Positions 9,737-22,195 of a stretch of 64,000 nt of DNA are shown here, in pieces; positions within the stretch are counted from its first letter, which is position 1; each line of letters starts with the position of its first letter. Location of the stretch: the NCBI GenBank assembly GCA_933228675.1, contig OW121741.1, positions 60,386,863 to 60,450,862 of the forward strand. Reading direction: 5' to 3'. The DNA is from Stomorhina lunata. Taxonomy: Eukaryota > Arthropoda > Insecta > Diptera > Rhiniidae. A program made the position numbers and the translations under genes. A model generated the notes under the pieces. That model was not told the DNA's origin. It did no database searches and was given only the letters and a program-made list of their open reading frames with translations.

Positions 9737-11801
9737 ATGTTTTCTTTACAATAATGTCAGTGCCACGGCGGAAATTGTGTCTAATGTTATTAAGCTGGGA
9801 ATGAAAATGTTCATCCCAGCGAAAAATATTTCGATTAAACCAAAGTTGAAAACTTGGTTTAACCAGACGTGCAAACTTGCAGTCAGATCCCGAGAGGTTG
9901 CTTTCAGTATTTGGCGTAATAACAAAAATCCAGTTACTGATTTGCAACGCAAACAAGCAAGGCGTACGTGTGCCAAAGTACTAAGGCGTGAAAAGGCTCT
10001 GTACGAGCAACGCCTTCGTACTAAAATTCTTGCAGCTCCTCGGGGCAGCAAGAATTTCTGGTCATTCGTTAAACGTGTTAAGAATAATGCTAGTTCTTCA
10101 ATTTCTTCTCTTTTAAAGGATGGTCAAACATTCACAGACCCGGTTGATAAAGCTAACCTTTTAGCTGAATTATTTGCAAGCAATTCTCGCTTGCCGGAAA
10201 GCACCCAACCTCTGCCCGAGCTCGAAAGAATATCTGTTACTATGCCAAAGATATTCTTTCGCGCTCGTGCTGTAAAACGGGTTTTAGCGGATCTCAATCT
10301 CAAGTCTCCAGGGGCAGATGGCATTCCAGCACTGGTCTTGAAGCAGTGCTCTTCGACGCTTGCGCGTCCATTAGCTAACCTTTTCAGCACCTTGTACCAT
10401 GCCGGTACATTCCCTTGGTGCTGGAAGGTTGCTAATGTTACGCCAATCCCTAAAAAGGGTGAGGCTAACAACCCTGAAAATTACCGCCCAATAGCAATTT
10501 GTTGTGCACTCTCCAAAGTTTTGGAGAGTATGGTAAATCACCATCTTGTTAAATATCTAGAGTCTAACAACCTACTAAGCGACCGCCAGTTTGGGTTCCG
10601 TAGGGGCCGCTCTACGGGAGACCTGCTAGCCTTTCTATCAGAAAAATGGTGTCAATCAATACACCGTTTTGGCGAAAGTAAAGTTGTGGCTCTTGATATT
10701 TCCAAGGCTTTTGATAGAGTGTGGCACGGAGCACTTCTATCAAAACTTATTGCTTTTGGTGTCGGTAAAAACTTCTCTCGGTTTATATCGAGCTTCCTCA
10801 GAGATACGAGTTGTTATAGATGGGTTCTCTTTAAACGAGTTCAAGATTAATTCAAGGGTACCGCAAGGCTCTGTTCTTTCTCCTACTCTATTTCTAATCT
10901 TCATAAATGACCTTCAACGTCAAACTTCCAACCCTATCTACTCTTTTGCAGATGATAGTAACATTTGCCATTCATTTTCATTCAATCGTAGGCCAAGCCT
11001 CCTTGAGGTGGACGCTATGAGAAAAAACATGAATGAATCATTAAACCGCGATTTAGAAACAATTTCGGAATGGGGTCGTGCGAATAGAGTTGATTTTAAT
11101 GCGCGGAAAACTCAATGTTGTATGCTTAACGCACAAACGCACTGCAAACCATGTTACTTCATCTGTATTAATGGGTGGTGTACATATTGAGGAATCAGAT
11201 GCTCTTGATGTTCTAGGCATGAGAATTCAATGTGATGTCCGTTGGTCAAAGCATATCTTCCATGTGTCAAAAGAAGCATTCAAGTGCCTCGGTTTTCTAA
11301 ACGGTGCAAGAGATACTTCACTTCATCTGATCTCCTTACTATTTACACCACCTACATCCGACCGAAAATGGAATACAACTCTCATGTATGGGCCGGTGCT
11401 TCAAAGTCTATTTTGGAGCTTCTCGACCGAGTGCAAGAGAGGGCGAAAGTGCTCATCGGTGACAATAGGGTATCCAACTCTATTGATTCACTTGAGCACC
11501 GTCGCAGTGTGGGTTGTGTCACACTGTTCTGTGCTCTAACGAAATCAGGGAACTTGTTCCCGAAACTCGGACTTCTTTACGCAATACACGTCATTCTGCT
11601 AGGGCTCATTCCTTTGTGGTCGATTGGCCGGTAGACCGAACAACACACTACAGAGAAAATTCGTTCTTTAGCCGTACAGTTCGTATGTGGAATTCTCTCC
11701 CCGCAGAAGTTTTCCCTGCCAGTTGCAATATAGTTAAATTCAAATCAAATGTCCACAAACACTACTCCATCTATCCTCCTTCCCATAACCTATTTTCCTA
11801 G
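9737..11801 (+). pseudogene. CR1-like LINE ORF2, reverse transcriptase and C-terminus
   Basis: Reverse transcriptase blocks occur in order: SPGADGIPALVLKQ, ANVTPIPKKGE with ENYRPIAI, FGFRRGRSTGDLL, ALDISKAFDRVWH, VPQGSVLSPTLF, the catalytic YSFADDSN, then the thumb and a C-terminal WNSLPAEVF segment typical of LINEs without RNase H. The frame changes near 10805, 11155, 11310 and 11540, so this copy is inactive. A diverged fragment of the same family is at 56920-57330 on the minus strand. The element ends in an A-rich tail at about 11857-11873. Confidence 0.85.
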
Positions 11802-11856
11802 TTCCAACACAATGCATCGCATAAGTAGGGGTCATCCCCTGAGTGCTGGTTCTAAA

Positions 11857-11885
11857 TTAAAAAACAAAAAAAATTTTTTTTTTTT
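11857..11885. repeat. Abutting poly(A) and poly(T): tail-to-tail LINE junction
   Basis: AAAAAACAAAAAAA (the 3' tail of the plus-strand LINE) passes directly into a 12-base T run, which is the 3' tail of the minus-strand LINE beginning at 11874. No unique base separates them. Confidence 0.8.
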
Positions 11886-12020
11886 CATGTTTTATTTATT
11901 TATTGAATCTTCATTTACCATGAACTAACAATAAGTAATCAAATCTTAAAATCTAAAATTAATTATGAAAATCCATTTGGAACTTCATAATTCTTTGCGT
12001 GAGTAGGATTTTTTACATTA

Positions 12021-13735
12021 TTAATCCATCTTCTTTAGCTGCTGTACAAGTCGCTAGTATCCCTCCTTCTGAGCCGGATATGGCCGCGACCATTTAGTAT
12101 ATTTCGAGCTAGTGGATTTGGGTGACATGCCAATTTGTTGACATAATTAACAACACGCTTCGCTATTTCTGTTTTAACCAACGGAATTTCAAGGTCCTTG
12201 TGTAAGTTGGTGTTTTTAACGTACCACGGGGCGCCAGTAATTATTCTTAAAAGTTTATTTTGCCGCCTTTGAATTTTCTCAATATTTGAATCTGAGGCAG
12301 TGCCCCACAATTGAATTCCGTAACACCATATTGGCTTAATAATAGAGTTGTATAGAAGAATTTTGCAATCTAGGCTAAGTCTAGAGTTTTTACCAATTAG
12401 CCAATTAAGTTGGGCTGACTTTAGTTTAATTTGGGTCAATTTGGCATCTATGTGACTCTTCCACGTAAGCCGTCGATCTAAGTGAATACCCAGGTATTTC
12501 ACTTCTGATTGTTGGGGGATAGATTGGTTATTAATTGTAACTGGAGGGCACGAGTCTCTACGCAATGTAAAGGTGATATGAATTCATTTTTGTTCATTCA
12601 CTTTTATTTTCTATTAGAAATATGTGGTTCTGTAAATTCTTAGATGCTTCAACTGGGTTTTCATTAATACTTAGAATGGCAGTATCATCTGCAAATGTGG
12701 ACGTGTTTGTATATATATGTGTAGGCATATCAGAGGTGTATATGATATAAAGAATTGGCCCCAATATGCTGCCTTGGGGAACACCAGCTTCAATAGGTTG
12801 TGGAGTACTTAAGAAATCTCCTTCTTTAATAATAAATTTACGATGGGTGAGGTAGCTATCTAGGAGCATGTATATGTCTATGGGGAAAATTTGCTTCAAT
12901 TTGTAAATTAAACCTTCATGCCATACCTTGTCAAATGCTTGTGATACATCAATGAAGAGAGCAGAGCAATATTTCTTTTCTTCAAAAGTTTTTTGAATTG
13001 CAGATACAAGTCTATGCGTTTGTTCAATTGTACTATGCTTTCTTCTAAATCCGAACTGATGATTGGGAATGTATCCGATTTCATCCAAAATTTGAGTTAA
13101 TTTGGTAACTAACAGTTTTTCAAATAGCTTTGACATTAGATAGAAGACTTATAGGTCTATATGACTCTACTTTTGTGTGATCTTTACCTGGCTTAGGAAC
13201 CATAGTAATTAATGAAACTTTCCATTCTGGAGGATAATATTTTAGATGTAGAATTGCATTAAAAATAAATGTTATTATTCTTATTACTACTAAGGGTAGC
13301 TCTTTTAACATTTTATTGCTCACTTTGTCAAATCCAGGTGCTTTTTTGGGGTTCAAGTCAAGGATAGATTTTATAACCTCCCGAGTCTTATACCTTATCG
13401 TTGTTCTACGTTGCTGTACAACAGGGGGTAGCTCCATCATGTCATTTGATATGTTGGTGGTAAATACATTTTTCAGGTGGTTTACAAACAGATTACCTTT
13501 CTCTGAGTCGCTTCTTGCCCAGCCTCCACTCGTAGTTCTCAAAGGTGGTTTACGAATGATAGGACTTTTATAGCTTTTGGCAGCTCGCCATAGTGAATAA
13601 TCAGATTGTGGGGTCGCATCTAGTCCTTTTAGATAAGTTTCCAGGGATTCAGCTCTTTGGGATGCTAGTAATTTTCTTAGTGATTTTATGCAATTTCGGA
13701 ATCTGTTTTTAGATTGGGGGGATCTATGGATTTGC
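12021..13735 (-). pseudogene. Jockey-like LINE ORF2, 5'-truncated
   Basis: Reading leftward from 13735: the region before reverse transcriptase (SLWRAAKSYKSP), NPKKAPGFDKVSNKML, WKVSLITMVPKPGKD, ESYRPISLL, FGFRRKHSTIEQTHRL, FIDVSQAFDKVWHEGL, AGVPQGSILGPILY, the catalytic TFADDTAIL, then VKYLGIHLDRRLTWKSHI and the Jockey-type C-terminal HxC-free tail. Frame changes occur near 13125 and 12590. The endonuclease half is missing, as expected for 5' truncation. The 3' untranslated region and T-run extend to 11874. Confidence 0.9.
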
Positions 13736-13739
13736 CATA

Positions 13740-15129
13740 AATAAATAAAATAAATATTAAATATTTGTTTATGTCTAGTTTTAACAAAAAACTCGTTTTT
13801 TTTTCAAAAATTCATAACTCCAAAGATTTTACTCAAAAAAGTCACACTAGAAAATATTATTAATTTTTATTTATAAATATTTGTAAATAGAAAACAAACA
13901 TTTCAGAAAATAAACATTAAAAAAAAATATATAAAGCGTCTTTATTTTCTTCATTTAGTTATTTATAAAAGCAATATTTACTACATAATCATCATACTTT
14001 TAAAATTTCGCGAAAATGTAATTTTTTGGTCATAATTTGAGGAGGTGCTTGGTAAATTTTATTTATGTTCAAATTTAACAATTTCTTAATGCATATTATT
14101 GTCTAGTATATAGAGAATGTATGCTGGATTTTTTTTCGAAATTGTATGACATTAACCCTTTCTTTCCCGGGCTCAAAAGTAAAAATTGGATTTTTTAGTT
14201 TTTTATGACCAAATTAGGAAAACCTAAGAATTTATTAGTGAATTTCGGAAAATCTTATAAAAATAATTATTTGTATCATTAATTTCATAAAAATAATTAT
14301 TTTGTTATTGTTATGATAAATATTAAAAAATTAAAAATTTGAGCTTTGCCCCGGGAAAGAAAGGTTTAAAATAATTCAATTAAAAAAAAGAGTAGCTACA
14401 CTTTTTTTATATACTGAGCAATGATATTGATTAACAGTTTTATCAAAAATGAATAGAAATAAATTTAATAAGCACTTATAAAATAAAGACCAAAAAATAT
14501 AATTTTTTCGCCGAAAATCTGCGAATTAAAATCGCTGTTACGGCGAAACTGTTAAAAAATTGACCTCTGTTTTTCATTAATTTTATTTTTCTAGTTGTAT
14601 ATTTTAAATTACCGATGAAATAAGTTTTATATTCTTATATTTTCTAAGCAAAATTTTCGAAAATATAAAAAATGAGTTTTGAAACCGACCTATCGACCCT
14701 AGAATTCTTTCACAAAAACTTCTATAACTCAAAAATCGCACTAATGCGCAACAAAATATTTTGGGGTTTATTAGCTAAAATATTATAAGCCCATAAAATC
14801 ATTTTTTCCTGCACTCATCCGCAAAGTTTTTGAAACTTAATGTATATATTAAAATTACCACATTTTTAGAGCAATTTATTTTTTTATTTTTTAAATATTT
14901 TTAAAACATTTATCTAAATAAAAAATATCTTTTTAAATGCTCATATACCTGAAGTTAACGGATCCATTATACAACTTTTACTTATAACAGTTTTAATAAA
15001 AACTGTAATCACTTGAAATATCAATTTTTTTTCTTTTAATCAATTCGCGCAAAAATAACAAAAATTATTGAACTTTGAACACATATTGTAAATAAAATAA
15101 ACTACCAAGAACTTTTATTTTTGTAGTTA
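13740..15129. other. Long AT-rich stretch; only a small MITE recognised
   Basis: No coding frame, no LINE or Helentron similarity. The only structure I can support is the TTAA-flanked element at 14156-14365. Confidence 0.5.
14156..14365. mobile_element. piggyBac-type MITE, 210 bp, TTAA-flanked
   Basis: TTAA (14152-14155) precedes CCCTTTCTTTCCCGGG; on the right GGGAAAGAAAGGT is followed by TTAA (14366-14369). The arms match over about 15 bp apart from one terminal base, and extend to GCTCAAA/TTTGAGC. TTAA duplication plus a CCY start is the signature of piggyBac elements. Confidence 0.75.
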
Positions 15130-15489
15130 ATGTTGTAGAATTTGATCTACTTTCATATGGTACCAAATATGGTTGTGAAAGTTAAAGTTCATCTTTTGAA
15201 TTAATCGCCATTATTGAAGGCTTTCGCCCCAAAGTACGTCTACAGAAATTGCTAGAAATTCTCTTCTCTACTATATAAGGCCGATGGACGAGTATTGTGG
15301 AGACAGTTTTAATTAAAACGCGTATAAGAGATCAGTGTGATTAAGAATATTTGCAAAGCAGTTTTGTGAAGTTTGTTTACAGTTTTTGTGAAAGTGTGTT
15401 TTAAGTGATTAACTCTAAAGTTAATAAAAGTATTACTTTGTAAAACTATATAAAGTGTTTTAATTTTGTGTACGATTGTTTACACGATT
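15130..15489 (+). mobile_element. Possible solo LTR
   Basis: The segment runs from TGTTGTAG to TTTACA and contains a TATA box (TATATAAGG, 15282-15290), an arthropod-type initiator TCAGTG at 15332 and an AATAAA signal near 15424, the order expected for U3-R-U5. I see no target duplication and no second copy, so this may equally be a promoter remnant. Confidence 0.25.
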
Positions 15490-15779
15490 GTTTCCATGTA
15501 TTTAAAGGAAAAACATAACAATATATTTTTAAAAAGATATTAGACTGTCAATTTGACTAAATTATTTTCTGTGTAAATTCTAGAAAGAAAACCTTCATTT
15601 CTATATACATCAATTCAATACAAATACAGCCACAAAAGTTCTATAGTATTTTATTAAAAAATGATATCTTGATTTTGATTTCTTGGCGATATCTCTATTG
15701 TAATGATTTTATATCAGAACTGTACTGGGATGTATTTATTAAATGTAAGGTCTGAAAAGATTACCTACAATGGTTTCAC

Positions 15780-16670
15780 AACGTTCTAATGTCAGGCCGC
15801 AAATTCTTGTCATTTGCAGTTTGCTCATCTGATATCGGGTTTGTGGAGCTCCTGTAGGGAGTACTGACATCATGTTTTAGAATTTAAATAATAATCGGAA
15901 ATATCACCAAAACAACAGTCTCACTGTTTCGCAAATTGCCGAAAACTATATTTTTTGAAGAAATGTATTTACTCAGCACGCTACTAAATTTAATCAAAAT
16001 CGGTCCATAAGCGCCTGAGATATCGCGAAAATACTGAATAAGTTAAAAAAGTAAAAAGGGTTTTGGAGACATTCCAGGTTTTTGTGAACCGAATTTTATC
16101 ACATTTAATAGCTGAGTAGGAAGATTTCCTAAAATCTGATATGGAATTATACAGGCCCGTCATACATAAATTTATTTCCTTTACAATGTACAAAAGTCAG
16201 TCCACTGATTTCAGATATAAGAGTATAAAATATCTCCGCCTGCTGAAATCAAGTTTGTGAAGTTCCTCGGAAATACACCGACATAAAACATATATTAAGT
16301 TTTAGGGCGTACTTACTGAATACACATTAATAAATTTTATTAAAATCTGTCTATAAACACCTGAGCAATTGCAAAAAAAAATTATATAAAGTTTTCTCAA
16401 AAATTTTGAATTTGGCAATTTGCAACACATAGATTTTACTGTTTTAACCATATCTAAGATGTTTATTGACGAATATTCATTAAATTCAATAGGGTGCTTC
16501 GCGGGAGAATTTCCTAAAGTTTGATACATGGGCAAGACCTGCGTGACGGACGATACATTTGTACGGATTTTGTTGTACTTAAATACATCCCATTGTCGTT
16601 CTACACTAAATATCTCTGCACAGATTTCAGAGAATATAATTCCATCGATTGTACTATCGAATGACATATG
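15780..16670 (+). mobile_element. Diverged Helentron-like fragment
   Basis: It shares the TTTGTGGAGCTCCTG block, repeated AAAATCGGTCCATAA...CTGAGATATCGC units and 'GGAGAATTTCCTAAA' spacers with copies A-E, but lacks the CGATCGACTCAG core and both terminal hairpins. Confidence 0.6.
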
Positions 16671-17738
16671 TTAATTTACATTGTTTTGGAGGAAAAAGAT
16701 ATTCGCTTTTAAAGTGCTGTGACGGACGCTACAAAAAATGGAAGTGACTTTTTTTCAGTACGTGTTTCTGCAGTTTTCGTCAAATTGGTCATAGTAATAA
16801 AAAAAATTGTAAATACATTATAAATATAGGAAAATCCGAAGAAGCTGTTTTGCTTTTATAAAATATTTTTAAGTTTCCAATTTCACCAAAAATCCATTTA
16901 TTAACTGTTGCGGACGCTACGTGACGGACCATACAGTTTTTACTTGTTTTTTATGAGGAAAAAAATCATATTTTATATTTTGTTTAAAGGATTCGTTAAT
17001 CAATGAAAATAATGGTTTTATTTGTTTACGAATTTCATCTCCTTCCTTTTCATTTTTGGGCACAATTAAATATTTTACAAAACGGCTACCTACCTTATTT
17101 ACCTACCTACCTTATTTAAAGTTTTACACATTTTACATCTTATTTTTCGTCGAAAGAATGCTGTGGCTAGCTGTTAGTGTCCCAAAAATAAAAAAATAAA
17201 TTTCAAAAGCATCGAATTTGCCCCACTGTATGTTTTTTAACACCTAATACCTTAAATTTAATCTGTGGATATAGACAGTGTTATTTCTTTATGAATAAGA
17301 TAAACATGTGTTCGTAAATTTTGTATTTAATAAATATCATTTGTAAAAAATATTTACTGTGACGAATGCTAGATATTATTCTGTAAAATGCTATATAAAC
17401 ATCTATATATTTTTAGCCTAATGTAAAGCACACTATAAGTTCTCTTAACGAACCAAGTTCAATTGGAGAAAAAAGAAAAATTGCACTAGTGCAATTAAAA
17501 CAGGGAAGAATGTTATATTCGTCTGTGACGAATCTTATATACCCACCATCAAGTTGTGTTAAATTTATAAATATCTCTCATATATCTACGAGGGTGCAGC
17601 TAATTCTAAATGTGTTACGCTAGTTGGTATTGTTAGTAAAATATTTGGACTAAATTCGGTTGCAGGAGCTTTATAGTTCAACATTTAAAAGTAAGTGGTT
17701 TCCCTAGTATTTACTTTGAACAAAATTCGGTATCGTAA
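16671..17738. repeat. Region with recurring GTGACGGACGCTAC-like motifs
   Basis: GTGACGGAC or a near variant followed by GATAC, GCTAC or CATAC occurs at 16541, 16721, 16910, 16921, 17360 and 17523, and once more at 29518. The spacing is irregular and no frame runs through. It may be one diverged element; I could not define its ends. Confidence 0.4.
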
Positions 17739-17743
17739 CCTGG

Positions 17744-18803
17744 GGGTCAATTCTGGTTCTATGAAACGATGAAATGAAAAAAAAGTTTTCATTTAAGTTT
17801 TCACAACTAGTTTTCATAATACTTTTTCACCAACACTTATTTTCTGATTCTCGTTTGTATTATGAAAAAAGTGTTTCATTCCATTCGTTGCTATGAAACT
17901 TTATCAACTGTTTTATGATAATTGCAAAGCAAATGTCAAACGTAAAACAGGAAACAAATAGTGTTGGTCTCGGCAACATCAATTTGCGTAATTATTAATT
18001 TTTATTAAAATTATTAATTACCAATTTCAATTTTTGTAATTATTAATTTCGGTTAAAATTATTAATTGCCACAGCATCTTCCGTCGGCGGTAATCCTATA
18101 GCAATAACACGCGGTCGACGAAAAATAAATAAAATTGGCTATTAAACAAAAAAGCTTAAACAAAGGGCTTGACTATGTACAACAGCACTTACATCGTTCA
18201 ATAATACAAAACTATATCTTACTCTTCTTTTCACCACCTTTTGCTTCTCTACTATTCCCTTTCCAAAGAAGGTAACCCAATTCGTATATACTCTTTATAC
18301 AATTGTATAGGCAGTATTTGCCTGAGTGTTACTTCTCTTAAAAAAAATATATACCTAAATTATTACCATTAGTACCGCCTAAAGCGGTAAGCCTCGTCGT
18401 CAGTTCCACTTTTCGTCTAGAATTTTTTTCTGTCATACATTTATAGATTAGTGACCAGTTTTTTAATAATAATATTTCATACTAATCGTTAGCAATATCA
18501 ATATTTTCTTCCAAAAAGTAAATTAAATAATAATTTGTCTTATTTTTGATTTTTCACATAAAATTTTTCAGTGAAAAAATTCTTTTCATATGAAAAAATT
18601 TTGACAGTTGGTTTCACTGTTTCACAAAACAAGAATCGCAATTGTTATGAAACGATGAAAAAATCTCGTTTCGTTTCAGTGATTTTTTCATATGATAATG
18701 ATTTGACGTTTGTTTTCATTTTTTTACTAAATTAGAATCGCTACTTCTATGAAAACATGAAAAAACTTTTCATTTCATCGTTTCATAGAACCAGAATTGA
18801 CCC
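17744..18803. mobile_element. 1060-bp MITE with about 50-bp TIRs
   Basis: GGGTCAATTCTGGTTCTATG... on the left is mirrored by ...CATAGAACCAGAATTGACCC on the right for about 50 bp. CCTGG duplicates lie at 17739-17743 and 18804-18808. The paralogous repeat at 24583 reads GTAACCTGGTATGG without the insert, giving a clean empty site. Inside are many TTTCAT/ATGAAA subterminal motifs and no gene. Confidence 0.9.
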
Positions 18804-18808
18804 CCTGG

Positions 18809-18903
18809 TATGGTTTTACATTAATATGTTGTTAAATGCTTTTCGTTTAGCTTAATATTTAGTTAGGATAAACATAATGATAGTAATACGACAGGCTCAT
18901 ATA
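18809..18903 (+). repeat. Dispersed repeat that hosts several insertions
   Basis: TATGGTTTTACATTAATATG through ACGACAGGCTCATATA is repeated almost exactly at 24592-24650 plus 24866-24897. Together with its left part (17731-17743) it is the target of the 1060-bp MITE and, at its right end, of the Tc1-like element starting at 18904. Confidence 0.8.
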
Positions 18904-19419
18904 CAGTTTGTCAAGTAATTGTTTGCATTAAACAAAAATAGTGAAAATGCAATTTAAATTTCGAAAATTAAACATCAAATCGTTTAAATTTGTTTATTTT
19001 GTTTAACACATACCGTTAATGTAACTGTTTACCACAAAAAGTCATAAAAAATTGAAATAAATACATGCATTGTAACAACAACAATACAAAACGAAATATA
19101 CCCAATTAAAAAGGCGTCAAATAAATGTTTGCACAATGAGTAAAAATTTTTTATTTTATGATGTTTTAAGAGTGTTATCCAATGAAATTAAAGTTATCAA
19201 AAGTATTGTAAAAAAATGTGTTCATTAGTTGTCCTATATTTAAAAACAATGCCTGCAAAATTAATTTCGAAAGTCATTATAGAATAAGCGTATTTCCATC
19301 ATTATAAGGGCAAATCAATCAATGAGTCTAAAAATAGAATCGGATGCAGCTCATTGTCTGAGAAAAGTACCCCTTGTTCCAATTGGAATGTTGACGGGGA
19401 ATTATATATATATATATAT

Positions 19420-22159
19420 CGTCACATTAAAGACCAAACAACCTATCAGCAAATTTTTCAAAATTGAGTTTTTTATTTAATATTATTCCCTATATCACAA
19501 AGCATATGTATGCAAAATTTTTTCTAATATTAGAAATAACCAAGCTATTACCAAATACCCTATCAGCAAGTGTAAAATTTTCTGAAACCAAATAACCTAT
19601 CAGCACTCATGCTAAAGAAATCAGAGTAATCATTTATTTGAATTTTTTTTTTTTTTTGAAACACAGTTACTTTTTATTTGTTGTTCTTTGTGTTTTATTA
19701 CATTTTATTTATTATTAGAAGTGAAAAGAACATTAAAAAAGTGTTAAAACACAATAAAATGTATTCCATAAATGAAAATAATCTTGAGGCAGATATGCAA
19801 GTTCCTAAAAAAGTCAACAAAAATGAAGAAAGAAAGAAAAATCGTATGAACGGTAAGGAATATAAAGGTTTTTCAAAAGGCAAAATCGTTTGCAGGAAGC
19901 CAAGAGAAATGAAACCTGGGTGCACATCAAAATGTTGTGAAAAGGCTTCAAATCGACATTGTTCTATTTTTTCTGAAAAATTACGTGAAGAAATATTTCA
20001 ACCTTTTTGGCAGATGTCATGGGAACAGTAAAAACTTTACGTAACCAGTACTGTTGACGTTTTCGCAAAAAAGAGGACTTATGTGGAAAATTCTCGACGC
20101 TCAAATTCAAAAGCGTTCTTTTTGTACAACAAAACGAAGCGCTATCAAGTGTGCCGTAAAATGTTTTTGTCAACCCTCGAAATTTCGGAAACTATGGTAA
20201 GAGGTTGGATTAATTCCTGTGAACTTCATAATGCTGATAATAAGAAAATCTTGCAAGCTGAAAAACAAAGAAATACAAAAAAGGGCCAGGAGTATGAGGT
20301 TCGTTTAAATTATTTAAATAAATGGTTAGAAGGCATCCCAAAATTAGAATCGCATTACCGACGTCAGTACACGAAAAAAATATATTTCCAAACAGATTTT
20401 AAATCTTATGCATCTGTGTATGAAGCTTACTCCCAAGATTGTGATTCGCAAAAAGAAAATGGTATTTCACCTGTATCGTTTCCTAATTTCATGGATGTCT
20501 TGAAGAAAACAAAATTACTCAATTTTTAAGCCTAGAAACGATATGTGTGACACCTGTGTATCGTTTGAGTCAAAAAATATATTGCAAAAAGAATACGACT
20601 TTCACAGAATGCAAATAGAGGACATGAGAGAGGAAAAAAAAACATGATATTGAAAATGCTAAGGAGGGTTTACTATCGCTATTATGCATGGATATGCAAG
20701 CCGTAAAACTAATACCGCAGTTAAAGGCAAATCCATCGTACTACAAAATGAAACTCCAGGTCCACAACTTTACAATTTATAATGTTATAACTCATAAGTC
20801 TGAAAATTACGTATGGGATGAAACAGAAGGAAATCTAATTGCCTCTACCTTCGCCACAATTACAGTAAATCATTTAAAAAAAGAAATGCTCAATACGCCA
20901 AATGTACATCATTTTGTAATATATTCTGATGGGTGCTTCTATCAAAACAGAAATGTTGTATTGTCCAATGCCTTACTTTCGTTTTGTGTAGAAAATAATG
21001 TTACCGTTGAGCATAAATACTTAGTCGTGGGACATACCCAAATGGAATGCGATTCCACCCACTCATTAATACAAAGAAAAATCAATAATAAAAATATTAA
21101 TTTGCCCTCTGAATTAATTGAGCTGATGAAAGATGCACGAAAAAATCCATATCCACTTACTGTTCATCACTTATACCATGATTATTTCCAGGATTATGAA
21201 AATCTTCCAATGCGATACACTTCTATCCGTCCTGGTAATTTCTTTTATTTTATTGCCATTTAACTTTATTCTACCTAAATAAAATTATTTTTTAGGCAAA
21301 AGGATTGGCGACCCTAAAGTCAATATGATTCGTGCTTTGGCGTACGACCCAACAGGATCTATATATTACAAAATCAATATTAAAGACAATTATCAGCTTT
21401 TACCACAAACATCTGCTACACGTTTTGAAATTCGTTGTCCTAAGTTATTACATTCTGAAAGGTTAAAAATCTCCAAAAAGAAATGGAAACATTTAAGTAC
21501 AAGATTTAAAAACTTTGCTTCCGGCAGACTGCCATTACTTTTATGATAACATACCTTTTGAATAATTTTTTTGCGATAGCTTTATTTAAAGAAATGTTTT
21601 CTTTTTATTTAATTTAATTAATTTAACTTTTTATTTAGTTATTAACATTGCAATAAATAAAAAAGTAGATTTTTTTGTAAAACCACCTATAATTTTATTT
21701 AAAAATCAAAAACTTTATTTTAAAAGGCCGTGACGTACTAAATAAAGAGGAAAATAAATCATCAAAAATCATGATAAAAGTTTAATTTTGTTGCATAGTG
21801 TAATTTAAGCAAACATTAAGCACTTTTTGTTTAAACAAGTAAGAGAAACTATAAGTATTATTATTTAATGTAAATAATAATCATGTGTTCAAAGGAATGC
21901 CTAATTATTCATTCTAATTAGTATTGTTGATAGGTTGTTTGGTTTCAGGTTTTTACAATTCCAAATAACCTAAGCGCCATATCATAAGCTGTGTTTAGAA
22001 AAACAAAGCTTTCTCAACCGATATATACTTCTGGTTTAATTTTAATCATAATATATAATTTTCGGTTCAATATTGCAAATAGTTCCAATTTTATAACGTT
22101 TCTTCTCTCTCCTGTAAACTTTTGAAAACTGCTGATAGGTTGTTTGGTCCTTAAGGTGA

Positions 22160-22161
<2 letters not shown>
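19420..22161 (+). mobile_element. 2.7-kb DNA transposon inserted in (TA)n
   Basis: CGTCACATTAAAGACC on the left and its near-perfect inverse on the right (GGTCCTTAAGGTGACG) continue as a shared ACCAAACAACCTATCAGC block, so TIRs are at least 35 bp. TATATATA runs on both sides hide the target duplication. The AAACAACCTATCAGC motif recurs subterminally (19553, 19590, 21925, 21965). It carries the transposase remnant described separately. Confidence 0.9.
19759..21546 (+). pseudogene. Transposase of the 2.7-kb element (Sola-like, tentative)
   Basis: From ATG 19759 the protein begins basic, then has a cysteine cluster (CTSKCCEKA), a middle segment (YQVCRKMFLSTLEISETMV) and a CDTC-x-H zinc-like block at about 20550. 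The catalytic half carries acidic residues in CMDMQAVK, VIYSDGCFYQNRN and HTQMECDSTHS. The end is spliced: a 61-bp GT-AG intron at 21235-21295 restores RPG-KRIGDPK. Frame breaks near 20031, 20529 and 20650 make it inactive. I know this SDGC.xQNRN...GH.xxECD pattern from widespread, mostly unnamed insect proteins; the Sola label is a guess. A DDD catalytic set is inference. Confidence 0.6.

Positions 22162-22195
<34 letters not shown>

Noticed and set aside
20083..20173. Reverse-strand frames across the transposase
   Set aside because: They are antisense shadows of the better supported plus-strand transposase.
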